Below are positions 33,558-42,553 of a DNA stretch of 64,000 bases, one piece after another. The position numbers and the translations under genes were made by a program. This stretch comes from DMER64 sp964600385 (lineage in GTDB: Bacteria; Bacteroidota; Bacteroidia; Bacteroidales; UBA932), in NCBI GenBank assembly GCA_964600385.1, contig CAZRJC010000009.1, forward strand, positions 1 to 64,000, read 5' to 3'. Below the pieces are notes generated by a model. The model was not told the origin of the DNA. It did no database searches and saw only the letters and a program-made list of their open reading frames with translations. Each line of letters begins with the position of its first letter. Position 1 is the first letter of the stretch.

Positions 33558-33809
33558 CTATTTCTTGCGGTCTCCGTAACGGCTTCTGAATTTATCTACG
33601 CGTCCGGCCGTGTCAACCAGTTTCATCTTACCTGTATAGAAAGGGTGGGATGTGTTGGAGATCTCAATTTTGTATAAAGGGTATTCCACGCTGTCAACTG
33701 TAAGGGTTTCTTTTGTGTTGACGCAGGAACGTGTAATGAATACGTGTTCGTTGGACATGTCCTTGAAAGCAACAAGTCTGTAAGCGTTGGGGTGAATTCC
33801 TTCTTTCAT
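33558..33809 (-). CDS. rpmE2: 50S ribosomal protein L31 type B
   Basis: An 83-residue L31 of the zinc-independent B type: HPFYTGK and the end GRVDKFRSRYG are conserved, while the two Cys-x2-Cys pairs of type A are missing. The ATG at 33809 gives the family start MKEGIHPNAY. It has its own promoter and terminator, separate from glmM behind it. Confidence 0.95.
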   Translation of the reverse strand: MKEGIHPNAYRLVAFKDMSNEHVFITRSCVNTKETLTVDSVEYPLYKIEISNTSHPFYTGKMKLVDTAGRVDKFRSRYGDRKK

Positions 33810-33847
33810 CGTATATATTTTTATATTTTTTCTTGCAAAACGGGCTG

Positions 33848-33855
33848 CAAAGGTA
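33848..33855 (-). promoter_or_regulatory. -7 promoter box for rpmE2
   Basis: The minus strand reads TACCTTTG, fitting TAnnTTTG, 38 bases upstream of the start codon. Confidence 0.6.
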
Positions 33856-33885
33856 CATAATTTTTTGGCTTAACCAAATAAAAAA

Positions 33886-35283
33886 TCAAAGCATTGAGAT
33901 GATTTCAGCCGATAATGTTTCTGCAGCGGTTTTGTCCGGAGCCTCGGCATACACCCTCATTATAGGTTCGGTATTTGATTTTCGCAGACAAACCCATTTT
34001 TTTTGATCATCAAAATCTATCCGCAATCCGTCAACAGTAGAAATTCGTGCGTGGGAATAGGCTTTGCTTATCTTTTCAATGGCTTCCTCAAAACGAAAAT
34101 CTTCGGAAAGTTCCACTCTGTTTTTACTCATGTAATAGAATGGATAACTATCCCTGAGGCACGAAGCGGACATTCCTTTATTGGCAAGATGCGACAAAAA
34201 GAGAGCTGTTCCAATGAGCGCATCACGTCCGTAGTGAAGCGAAGGAAGAATTACGCCTCCGTTCCCTTCTCCACCGATGATGCATTTTTGCTTTTTCATT
34301 TCTGCCACTACGTTTACTTCTCCCACGGCCGCTGCGGTGTAGGTTCCTCCGTAACGTTCCGTGATGTCTTTCAAGGCCCTTGTGGAGGACAGATTGGATG
34401 AAGTATGCTGTTTCACCCCGGGGTATTCACGGGCTGCTTGTGACAGTACGTAATCGGCACAGGCAACAAGGGTGTACTCTTCTCCGAACATGCTTCCGTC
34501 TTCGCAGACAAGTGCCAGACGGTCTACATCGGGATCTACAGATATGCCCAGGTCTGCTTTGTGTAATTTTACTGTCTCTGAAAGATCGGTAAGATGAGCC
34601 GGTAGCGGTTCGGGATTATGAGCAAAGTCCCCGGTTGGTTCACAATGAACTTTAATACAAGTAACGCCCAACTCTTCAAGCAATTGTGGAATCACGACGC
34701 CGCCTACCGAGTTGATGCCGTCTACTGCAACAGTAAAACCGGCCCGGTAAATGGCCTGCACGTCAACGAGCGGATGATTAAGTACAGCTTCTATATGCGC
34801 TTGTGTATGGTTTTCACGGGTGTAGCTGCCCAGTTGATCTACCTCCACAAAACGGAAATCTTCTTTGCGAGCAATCTCAAGCAGGGTTTCGCCTTGCCCG
34901 GCATTCAGAAATTCACCGGCGCTGTCCAGCAGTTTGAGTGCGTTCCATTGCCGGGGATTATGGCTGGCTGTAAGTATGATGCCGCCCTGTGCTCCGGTAA
35001 AGGTAACCGCCATTTCCGTCGTAGGTGTGCTGGCAAGCCCTATGTCTATAACGTCAACTCCGCTGGAGCGAAGTGTGCCGCAGACCAACTGGCGCACCAT
35101 ATCGCCAGAAATGCGGGCGTCGCGGCCAACGACAACTTTGGGCCGTATTTCAGCATTGCATTGCCGGGTAATAAGGACCGCGTAGGCAGCTGTAAAACGT
35201 ACCACATCCAAAGGAGAAAGGGATACTCCCGGCAATCCGCCAATCGTACCCCTGATTCCGGAAATTGACTTAATCAGGCTCAT
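33886..35283 (-). CDS. glmM: Phosphoglucosamine mutase
   Basis: A 465-residue alpha-D-phosphohexomutase; GlmM converts glucosamine-6-phosphate to glucosamine-1-phosphate for cell-wall precursors. The phosphoserine loop is TASHNPRQWN, the metal loop DPDVDRLAL, the sugar loop GGEGNGGVI and the C-terminal phosphate loop RKSNTEPIMRVYAE. A phosphomannomutase activity cannot be excluded in this clade. It begins 3 bases after ntpK with no visible promoter and so looks like the last gene of the long sodium-energy run. Confidence 0.88.
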   Translation of the reverse strand: MSLIKSISGIRGTIGGLPGVSLSPLDVVRFTAAYAVLITRQCNAEIRPKVVVGRDARISGDMVRQLVCGTLRSSGVDVIDIGLASTPTTEMAVTFTGAQGGIILTASHNPRQWNALKLLDSAGEFLNAGQGETLLEIARKEDFRFVEVDQLGSYTRENHTQAHIEAVLNHPLVDVQAIYRAGFTVAVDGINSVGGVVIPQLLEELGVTCIKVHCEPTGDFAHNPEPLPAHLTDLSETVKLHKADLGISVDPDVDRLALVCEDGSMFGEEYTLVACADYVLSQAAREYPGVKQHTSSNLSSTRALKDITERYGGTYTAAAVGEVNVVAEMKKQKCIIGGEGNGGVILPSLHYGRDALIGTALFLSHLANKGMSASCLRDSYPFYYMSKNRVELSEDFRFEEAIEKISKAYSHARISTVDGLRIDFDDQKKWVCLRKSNTEPIMRVYAEAPDKTAAETLSAEIISML

Positions 35284-35286
35284 GGC

Positions 35287-35745
35287 TTATTTTGGCATTG
35301 CCAGGAAGCAAGAGGCAAAGGCCAAAATAGCATAAAGTTCGGGGAAAACAGCCAATACCAATGTGTTACTGAAAACATTATGACCGTTGCTCATTTCTAC
35401 CACTCCATTGGCAGCAATTTGTGACTGTTTGATGGCAGAGATAAGGCCTACAAAACCCATGGCAAGACCTACGGCAAATACAGCCAGACCCTGGTTCAGG
35501 GTAAGTACTCCGTTTAAGTTGTTTATGGCTCCGAGGTTAAGGAAAAATGCGGCGAAACCGTAAAGTCCCTGTGTCGAAGGCAAAGCACTCAATATCATTG
35601 CTGAGCCAAAGATGTTCGGGTTCTTTTTCATAGCTCCTACGGTGGCATTTCCTGCCAAAACAGTCCCTATTGCACTTCCGATCCCGGAGAGACCTAACAT
35701 CAGTGCCAGTCCAATGTAAGCTAAAAGTAAAGGTAATGTGTTCAT
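35287..35745 (-). CDS. ntpK: V-type ATPase proteolipid subunit K
   Basis: A 152-residue, four-helix proteolipid that forms the membrane rotor ring. Hairpin one contains LPSTQGLYGF and hairpin two SAIKQSQIAANG and FPELYAILAF. These positions correspond to Leu61, Thr64, Gln65, Gln110 and Glu139 of the Enterococcus hirae sodium-binding site, so coupling to Na+ is expected. It follows subunit I after 35 bases. Confidence 0.93.
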   Translation of the reverse strand: MNTLPLLLAYIGLALMLGLSGIGSAIGTVLAGNATVGAMKKNPNIFGSAMILSALPSTQGLYGFAAFFLNLGAINNLNGVLTLNQGLAVFAVGLAMGFVGLISAIKQSQIAANGVVEMSNGHNVFSNTLVLAVFPELYAILAFASCFLAMPK

Positions 35746-35780
35746 AATAAATTGACTGATATTAAATAGTTTATTGTTAA

Positions 35781-37577
35781 TTATTTTATTTTCAATGGTT
35801 TGTAAGCTCTTCCGCCGCCCGTAAAACCGGCGTTTTTATAAAATTCCACAAAGGTCAGACGCATGGGGTGGACAAAGGCACCGAGCGCACTCAGCCCCAG
35901 TACAAGGGCGTGACCTATGAGTAACAAGACAACCGTCAAAAGCCATCCAATATATGGAACTCCGGAAAGACTTATGGCAAGGGTATTGATAACCATGCCC
36001 AATATTCCGCCTGACGTTCCCAAACCGAATAAACGGATATAGGAAAGCATATCGCCGAAAACACCGGTAATGTCGTACATGGCCCACAGACCTTTGCCAA
36101 AACGTTTGTAAATGGGGCCCTCGGGTTTTGAAAAGAGTATAATCAGAGAGACACTCACGATGAGCATGACGGTTGATATTTCTTTGGGCAATTTCAAGCC
36201 GGGAACCATAGTGGAAGCGTAGGCAAGAGTGCACCAAATGATAAGGATAGCCCAGCCAAAGGGAGCCATTCCGTGTTGCCATCCTTTTCGGATCATGGAA
36301 TCTATACCTGTAAGAATACGTGCGAAAATTATCTGGAACAGACCAAAAAGGATTGCAAACCAGAACATCTTCATGTCGGAGAATAAAAAGAAGAAGTCCT
36401 GAACGTTTCCCACAGCAGGGAAAAGATCAATAACTTTCATTCCAAAGAAACTGCCGGACAGTGATGCCATCAGGAAAGATCCAAGGCCCAGGAAAAAGGC
36501 CAGGTTCAGGTAACCTCTCATTTTGGGAAGGAAAAACTTACCGGCCAGCCCGGTAACCATAAGTAACAACCCGTATCCCATATCTCCCAGGCAAAGCCCA
36601 AAGAACAGCATGTAAAACGGTGCAAAATAGGGGGTAAGATCCAGTTCGCTGTATACAGGCAACATGTACATGTTCCCAATAGGCTCGAAAAGTCTTGTAA
36701 ACCAGTTGTTTTTGAGCTTGACAGGCGGATTGTCCTCTATATCTGCCGGTGAGCTGACATAGTAAAGACTTTCTTTTTCCAGGAATTTTTCAAGTTCTTG
36801 TGTATGTTCCGTAGGTATAAATCCTGTCAGAAGGTCAATATAACCTTCCACCTGCTTATCCCCCGATACGGATGCCATGTACAGATCAAGTTCGGAAGAA
36901 ACCTCAGTTGCGTATACCTTAAGAATATCTCTGTGAACGGCCAGGAAAGACAGTCTTTCCCTGCATGCTTTCAGCTCATTTTCCTTTTGGGTACAATTCT
37001 TAATTAATGTTGTGTAGGGAAGACTCGGGAACTGGGTCTCGTTCAATGGAAAAGAATACGGTGTCCCCGGTATCTCCAGTACTACAAAGTAGATATTTCC
37101 CTCGGTGCGGTTCAACTCAAACAGGGGATACTCTTTTTCCCATTCGGGATTCATGCGTTTCACAGGTGTAACATACGCGTGAAGTGTAAATCCGAGCCGG
37201 ACTATCTTGTCCAGATCTTCTTTCGAGAAATCACCCCAGGGTGTGGCGGTCCTGATAAAATCGCGTAACACGTCCACCTCATTACGAAGTACGTCAATAC
37301 GGGCAAACAGTTTTGCCGTCTCGTCAAGAAAAGCCTCTGCCGAGTCGTTATATTCAGTACCTGTGACGGTAATTTCCTTTTCTTTGGCGGCTTCCTTAAG
37401 TTTGGATGAAAGTTGGGTTATACGGGTCAGCTTGTCGGCAAGTTCCCGGGAATAGTTATCCACCGGTTTTTCCTCCCGGTTAATATCCATCATACCCAAT
37501 TCTTGTAGTTTGGCAAGAAAACCCGGCGTTTCGCCACTCAGGACCACAAAAGAATATTTGGTCATTTTTGTAATCAT
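35781..37577 (-). CDS. ntpI: V-type ATPase subunit I
   Basis: A 598-residue stator subunit (a-subunit homologue). The N-terminal half is soluble and helical; from about residue 325 there are about seven or eight hydrophobic segments. The C-terminal half holds the conserved Arg-containing helix region (DMLSYIRLFGLG) that forms the ion half-channels, and HPMRLTFVEFYKNAGF at the end. It overlaps subunit D by ATGA. Confidence 0.94.
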   Translation of the reverse strand: MITKMTKYSFVVLSGETPGFLAKLQELGMMDINREEKPVDNYSRELADKLTRITQLSSKLKEAAKEKEITVTGTEYNDSAEAFLDETAKLFARIDVLRNEVDVLRDFIRTATPWGDFSKEDLDKIVRLGFTLHAYVTPVKRMNPEWEKEYPLFELNRTEGNIYFVVLEIPGTPYSFPLNETQFPSLPYTTLIKNCTQKENELKACRERLSFLAVHRDILKVYATEVSSELDLYMASVSGDKQVEGYIDLLTGFIPTEHTQELEKFLEKESLYYVSSPADIEDNPPVKLKNNWFTRLFEPIGNMYMLPVYSELDLTPYFAPFYMLFFGLCLGDMGYGLLLMVTGLAGKFFLPKMRGYLNLAFFLGLGSFLMASLSGSFFGMKVIDLFPAVGNVQDFFFLFSDMKMFWFAILFGLFQIIFARILTGIDSMIRKGWQHGMAPFGWAILIIWCTLAYASTMVPGLKLPKEISTVMLIVSVSLIILFSKPEGPIYKRFGKGLWAMYDITGVFGDMLSYIRLFGLGTSGGILGMVINTLAISLSGVPYIGWLLTVVLLLIGHALVLGLSALGAFVHPMRLTFVEFYKNAGFTGGGRAYKPLKIK

Positions 37578-38179
37578 ACCTTGTCCTCCTCTTCTTGTTG
37601 GTGGCGGGTTTTAACAATTTTCTGACCGGCCTTGGACAGATTCTCTTCATCTTCCATATAGCGCTTGATCTTCCGGATGGCTTCCTGGTAACCGGGAATT
37701 TGTACCTTCTCATACAGGTTTACCTTCTGAGTGGTTTTTTTACGTGCAAAATCAAGTCTGTTCTTCTTTTCCAGGTATATTTCGCTTTCAATACCAATCC
37801 GGGCCAGGTCCTTAAGAATGGTAACTCCCTGCGCATACCACTGGGGTTCGGAAAAGAGTGAAAAAGGTTTCACTTTGTAAATGACTTCTTTCAAAGCCGG
37901 AGTTTTTATCCCGGCAATTTTTACGGTTTCCAGAACTACGTCTTCTACAGCAATCAGTCCGGGCGTAAATTCATTCCAAAGTGCAGCTATATTACGGTAA
38001 GACGATAAGGCTTTGTCCAGTTCGGCCAACAGTTCGTCGGAACGTTGCTTGGCACGTTTCACTTCCATACGTAGCGCACTCTCCTTGTTCTTGAGCGTAG
38101 GAAGCGCTTTCTGGCGGACTTTAAGCTGTTTGCCTAAAGCCGTAAGTGATGTTTTGTTAAACTGGTATTTAATAGCCAT
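37574..38179 (-). CDS. ntpD: V-type ATPase subunit D
   Basis: A 201-residue central-axle subunit. The N-terminal helix (YQFNKTSLTALGKQLKVRQK) and C-terminal long helix (LYEKVQIPGYQEAIRKIK) form the antiparallel coiled coil that turns inside the A3B3 ring. Located 5 bases after ntpB and overlapping ntpI by four bases. Confidence 0.92.
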   Translation of the reverse strand: MAIKYQFNKTSLTALGKQLKVRQKALPTLKNKESALRMEVKRAKQRSDELLAELDKALSSYRNIAALWNEFTPGLIAVEDVVLETVKIAGIKTPALKEVIYKVKPFSLFSEPQWYAQGVTILKDLARIGIESEIYLEKKNRLDFARKKTTQKVNLYEKVQIPGYQEAIRKIKRYMEDEENLSKAGQKIVKTRHQQEEEDKV

Positions 38180-38184
38180 AACGG

Positions 38185-39510
38185 TTATAGTTCTTCTTTG
38201 GGCCAGTATTTTTCAATAAGGTCTTCTTTAATACTAACCTCGGCTTTGCTGAAGTATTTAGCAAAAAGAGACCAGGCACGTTCGAGCATTTCCGTAACGT
38301 TAATGTTAACGTCAATGGAAAGCAGGTTATGTGAATAGTCTTTTGCAAAATCCAAAGCACGCAGGTCGTAGTCGCTCAGGTCAAAACCGTTTTCCAGTTT
38401 TGTTTTGGCGTCGGCGGCATCGGCATACAGACGAATGGCGGTGTTCATGACCTGGTTGTGGTCTTCACGTGTCTGTTTGCCAATAACCAACTGTTTAAGA
38501 CGGGAAAGCGAGCGGAACGGGTCAACGATAACCTTGCCGGTATCGGAGTCGTGACGCAGGAAGAGCTGTCCTTCCGTGATGTAACCGGTATTGTCGGGGA
38601 TAGCATGTGTGATGTCACCTCCATTCAATGTGGTCACAGCAATAATGGTAATTGATCCTCCCGTGGGAAGCAGTACAGCCTTCTCATATATCTTGGCAAG
38701 GTCTGAATACAACGATCCGGGCATGGAGTCCTTGGAAGGAATCTGGTCCATACGGTTACTAACAATACTCAAAGCGTCTGCATAGAGGGTCATGTCGGTA
38801 AGCAGTACCAGAACTTTTTCGTTTTTATCTACGGCGAAATATTCCGCTGCAGTAAGAGCCATATCGGGGATCAGGAGCCTTTCTACAGGGGGCTGATCCG
38901 TAGTGTTCACAAAGCTGATGATCTTTGAGAGTTTGCCGGCGTTTTCGAATGACTGCTTAAAGAACAGATAATCGTCGTTGGTGAGGCCCATGCCTCCCAG
39001 AATGATCTTGTCTACGTCGGCACGAAGAGCCACTGTAGCCATTACCTGGTTATAGGGTTGGTCGGGGTCGGCAAAGAAAGGAATCTTCTGGCCGGATACG
39101 AGCGTGTTATTCAGGTCAATCCCGGCGATACCGGTGGGAATGAGCTGGGAAGGTTGTTTCCGTTTATAAGGATTAACAGAGGGTCCGCCAATCTCACGAT
39201 GTTCTCCTTCCACCTCGGGGCCCCCGTCAATGGGTTTCCCATAAGCATTAAAAAAGCGTCCGGACAGGTCTTCACTTACGTTCAACGAGGGGGCTTCACC
39301 CCAGAAAACAACTTCCGAATTGGTCGCAATACCTTCTGTCCCGCCGAATACCTGGAGGGTAACCGAATCTTCTTTAATTTTTACAACCTGAGCCAGGCGT
39401 CCGTCCACGGTAGCCAGTTCGTCATTTGCTACGCCCTGTGCATTCAGTACTACGGTGGCTTTTGTAATACCTTCTAATCGTGTGTATATGCGTTGAAAAG
39501 CTTGTGCCAT
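38185..39510 (-). CDS. ntpB: V-type ATPase subunit B
   Basis: A 441-residue non-catalytic nucleotide-site subunit. It begins AFQRIYTRLEGITKATVVL, contains the beta-barrel region and the conserved SALYSDLAKIYE-like segment (here SLYSDLAKIYEKA) and DPFRSLSRLKQL. A full P-loop is missing, as expected for B subunits. Start follows subunit A by 11 bases. Confidence 0.95.
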   Translation of the reverse strand: MAQAFQRIYTRLEGITKATVVLNAQGVANDELATVDGRLAQVVKIKEDSVTLQVFGGTEGIATNSEVVFWGEAPSLNVSEDLSGRFFNAYGKPIDGGPEVEGEHREIGGPSVNPYKRKQPSQLIPTGIAGIDLNNTLVSGQKIPFFADPDQPYNQVMATVALRADVDKIILGGMGLTNDDYLFFKQSFENAGKLSKIISFVNTTDQPPVERLLIPDMALTAAEYFAVDKNEKVLVLLTDMTLYADALSIVSNRMDQIPSKDSMPGSLYSDLAKIYEKAVLLPTGGSITIIAVTTLNGGDITHAIPDNTGYITEGQLFLRHDSDTGKVIVDPFRSLSRLKQLVIGKQTREDHNQVMNTAIRLYADAADAKTKLENGFDLSDYDLRALDFAKDYSHNLLSIDVNINVTEMLERAWSLFAKYFSKAEVSIKEDLIEKYWPKEEL

Positions 39511-39521
39511 ATGGTTAATGT

Positions 39522-41285
39522 TTATGCCTGAGCCGTATCGGCCAGGAGTTCGTCAATTTCCGATTCGTGTATTGCAAATTGTTCTGATTTGAATTCAGAG
39601 TAATTCATTTGCTTGAAGATGTTGATAATTTTCTTGAAGAATGTCGAGCAGGCTTCAAAGTCTTCAAAATCAAAATCTTTACGACAGATATCAATCACTT
39701 TGTTGAACATGTATTGCTGACGCTCCATGGGAGTGGATGCATCAATATCGTCAAAAGCATCCTGTTGCAGGATGATGAAGTCAATCAGTTCAGATTTCCA
39801 GTAACGCAGGTGGTATTCCAGGGGAACTCCGTCGTCTCCGAGAATATTGATCTGCTCATAAGCCTCTTTACCACGCAAGACATAATTCTTGCCTTCCATA
39901 ACCATGTCCACCCATCCTTCTCCGATCTTTTCCTTATAATACTGTTTGATTTCGGGGTATTCAAGATACTTTGAGTAGCTGTCCAGCGGGTCAACAGCGG
40001 GATATCTTTTACGGTCTGCACGGTTTTGAGACAGGGCATAAAAACATCGGGTAGCTTTCTGGGTAGATTCCGTTACGGGCTCTTTAAGGTTACCACCGGC
40101 AGGCGATACGGTACCAATGAAGGTAACTGAGCCAGTCTGGCCGTTGTTGAGTGTAACGATGCCTGCGCGGGCATAGAAACTTGAAATGATGGCAGGCAGG
40201 TCCATGGGGAATGCATCCTGACCCGGAAGTTCTTCCATGCGGTTGCTCATCTCGCGGAGAGCCTGTGCCCACCGGGAAGTGGAGTCTGCAAGAAGCAGAG
40301 CCCTGTGTCCCATTGAACGATAATATTCACATATGGTCATTGCCGTGTAAACCGAGGCTTCACGTGCAGCAACCGGCATGTTGGAAGTGTTACAAATGAT
40401 AGTGGTACGTTCCATCAGGTGGCGTCCGGTGCGGGCGTCAATCAGTTCGGGGAATTCGGTGAAAATTTCAACTACCTCGTTGGCACGTTCACCACAGGCG
40501 GCCATCACAATGATGTCTGCCTCGGCTTGTTTGGCCAGTGCGTGCTGAAGTACTGTCTTGCCGCATCCGAAAGGTCCGGGGATAAATCCGGTACCGCCTT
40601 CGGCGATAGGATTGAAGGTGTCAATGGTACGCACACCCGTTTCCATTACCTTATAGGGTCTTGGTTTTTCTTTATAAGCCGTAATGGCCCGTTTTACCGG
40701 CCAGCGCTGAACCATGGTTACCGGGAACACCTTGCCTTTGGCATCGGTCAGTTCAGCCATTTTTTCATCTACGGTATATTCTCCGGGAGCAATAATCCAG
40801 CTTATGCGGTAGGTCCCTGTCATGACAAAGGGAACCATGATCTTATGGACCATCCAGCCTTCCATGACTTCTCCCAGCCAGTCTCCTGCTGTGACAGAAT
40901 CACCAACTTTCATAAGTGGTTTGAAACCCCATTTGGTTGTTCTGTCAATAGGTTCTGTGTATTCTCCCCGTTTCAGGAAAACGCCTTCCATTGTGGCCAG
41001 ATTGTTTTGCAGTCCGTCGTAGTTGCTTGACAGCAATCCCGGGCCAAGTTGCACCTCCAGCATGTGACCTTCAAAAGTGACGGTGTCGCCCACGCGCAGT
41101 CCGCGTGTGCTTTCAAAGACTTGCGCCGATGCGTATTTTCCTCCCACTTTGATGACCTCGGCCATCAAATCTGTATCTCCCAGTTTAATGAAACAGATTT
41201 CGTTTTGAGCTACCGGTCCGTTCACCTCAATGGTAACCAGGTTGGCAATGATACCTTTTACAATTCCGGTGGTTTTTGTTTGCAT
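39522..41285 (-). CDS. ntpA: V-type ATPase catalytic subunit A
   Basis: A 587-residue catalytic subunit. The P-loop GPFGCGKTVLQ is at about residue 235, the catalytic-Glu region ACGERANEVVE at about 260, and ADSTSRWAQALREMSNRMEE at about 335. The non-homologous insertion typical of A subunits lies between about 110 and 190. Together with B it forms the ATP-hydrolysing head. Confidence 0.96.
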   Translation of the reverse strand: MQTKTTGIVKGIIANLVTIEVNGPVAQNEICFIKLGDTDLMAEVIKVGGKYASAQVFESTRGLRVGDTVTFEGHMLEVQLGPGLLSSNYDGLQNNLATMEGVFLKRGEYTEPIDRTTKWGFKPLMKVGDSVTAGDWLGEVMEGWMVHKIMVPFVMTGTYRISWIIAPGEYTVDEKMAELTDAKGKVFPVTMVQRWPVKRAITAYKEKPRPYKVMETGVRTIDTFNPIAEGGTGFIPGPFGCGKTVLQHALAKQAEADIIVMAACGERANEVVEIFTEFPELIDARTGRHLMERTTIICNTSNMPVAAREASVYTAMTICEYYRSMGHRALLLADSTSRWAQALREMSNRMEELPGQDAFPMDLPAIISSFYARAGIVTLNNGQTGSVTFIGTVSPAGGNLKEPVTESTQKATRCFYALSQNRADRKRYPAVDPLDSYSKYLEYPEIKQYYKEKIGEGWVDMVMEGKNYVLRGKEAYEQINILGDDGVPLEYHLRYWKSELIDFIILQQDAFDDIDASTPMERQQYMFNKVIDICRKDFDFEDFEACSTFFKKIINIFKQMNYSEFKSEQFAIHESEIDELLADTAQA

Positions 41286-41293
41286 GGTGTTTT

Positions 41294-41923
41294 TTATGCT
41301 TTATAAGTGCCTTTTACTTCCTGTACCAATTCTTTAAAGAGGCGTGAACCTGTCTCTTTGTCGAGTTTTGACCATCGTGAGACAATGGAGGCTTTCAGTA
41401 AGAAGGCTAGTATAACATCAATATCAAAATAATGGAACGTTGTAAGCTGTACGGCTGTGTCCCAACGCAGTTTGTCAATCTGCTGTTCACGTTCCAAAGG
41501 ATTTTTTAGCTGCATGATCTTATGCAGGACAGTGGAGTATTCAGAGACAGAATCCAGGTCAAAATTTTCTGCTTTGGATGAAACCAGTACATCGGTCAAC
41601 TCACTTCTGCCCACGAGATTGGTCAGAATATTGTGACCGTATTCTCTGGCATTATAAGCGGCAATAATGTTACGGATTTCCCAATCGAAGGTATAATAAC
41701 CTTTTATGAACGAATCTTTACATTTGCGGGCAGCCCTATAGAAGTGGTTATTCATGTTCCCGGCTTCCATGCCAAAAAAAAGCCAGTCAATAAGACGATT
41801 GTCTTTATGACTGACCATCTGGCGAATGGAACCAACAAGTTCATCCATACGGAATTCCCTTGATTCAAAATCCAAAGCCATCATAGGGAATCCCGCAATA
41901 ATAAATTCGTAATTATTCGCCAT
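41294..41923 (-). CDS. DUF2764 protein of the V-ATPase operon
   Basis: A 209-residue mostly helical soluble protein with the family start NYEFIIAGFPMM and conserved aromatic segments (YYTFDWEIRNIIAAYNAR). DUF2764 proteins occur between subunits E and A in V-ATPase operons of Bacteroidetes, spirochaetes and chlamydiae. The operon lacks recognisable subunits C, F and G, so this protein may stand in for the C (rotor cap) subunit; that is inference from position and size. It overlaps ntpE by 11 bases. Confidence 0.85.
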   Translation of the reverse strand: MANNYEFIIAGFPMMALDFESREFRMDELVGSIRQMVSHKDNRLIDWLFFGMEAGNMNNHFYRAARKCKDSFIKGYYTFDWEIRNIIAAYNAREYGHNILTNLVGRSELTDVLVSSKAENFDLDSVSEYSTVLHKIMQLKNPLEREQQIDKLRWDTAVQLTTFHYFDIDVILAFLLKASIVSRWSKLDKETGSRLFKELVQEVKGTYKA

Positions 41924-42527
41924 AAAGAATTTTCTGAGTCTTGGGGCTTATGAACTGATTGAATAGAGCCATAAAGTCGTTATCGGTAAACCGAATCTGA
42001 TACCCGCCGTCTCCCGGACCTATGATAAAGCCGTTTTCCAGGTCGGCAGAAAAGGATACCTTAAGATTTTTGCCGAGGATTTGTGCAGTCTGTGATTCCA
42101 TGAACGATGCAAATTGCTCCTGCTGTTTTTCTGGCAGAACAACTGACAGGTCCATGGTGACAGCTTTTCCCGGATTGAATGCTGCAGCCAGCTGGCCAAT
42201 AATGCCTTGAATAAATGATGTGTCTTCAACTGCTTTTTTGGTCGGAGCCTCCAATGCTTTGAGCACAACCATGCTTTCAATCTTTTTCTTAAGTGTGGAA
42301 ATCGTATGGCGGGACGCCATGCGAATTTCATTTTCCACCTGTTCTTTGTGATCTGCAGCTTCTTTTTCAGCTCTTTCCACCATCCATACAGCTTCCTTCT
42401 TTGCTTTCTCTACAATTGCATTAGCTTCTTCCTTTGCTTGTTTAATGATGGCATCGGCTTGTTCGCGGCCTTTGGCGAGTCCTTCTTCGTAAAGCTTGTT
42501 TGTAAGTTCTTGCAGTTTATTTTCCAT
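41913..42527 (-). CDS. ntpE: V-type ATPase subunit E
   Basis: A 204-residue peripheral-stalk subunit. The N-terminal about 95 residues are a Lys/Glu/Ala-rich coiled coil (for example KQAKEEANAIVEKAKKEAVW), and the C-terminal part is globular, as usual for subunit E. It starts 26 bases after the decarboxylase beta subunit with no promoter box in between, linking the two sodium systems. Confidence 0.9.
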   Translation of the reverse strand: MENKLQELTNKLYEEGLAKGREQADAIIKQAKEEANAIVEKAKKEAVWMVERAEKEAADHKEQVENEIRMASRHTISTLKKKIESMVVLKALEAPTKKAVEDTSFIQGIIGQLAAAFNPGKAVTMDLSVVLPEKQQEQFASFMESQTAQILGKNLKVSFSADLENGFIIGPGDGGYQIRFTDNDFMALFNQFISPKTQKILYGE

Positions 42528-42553
42528 ATATTATTAAGGGGTATTATGATTCA

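Noticed and set aside
40419..41030. A 203-codon plus-strand frame inside ntpA
   Set aside because: Antisense to a certain V-ATPase gene; no motif.
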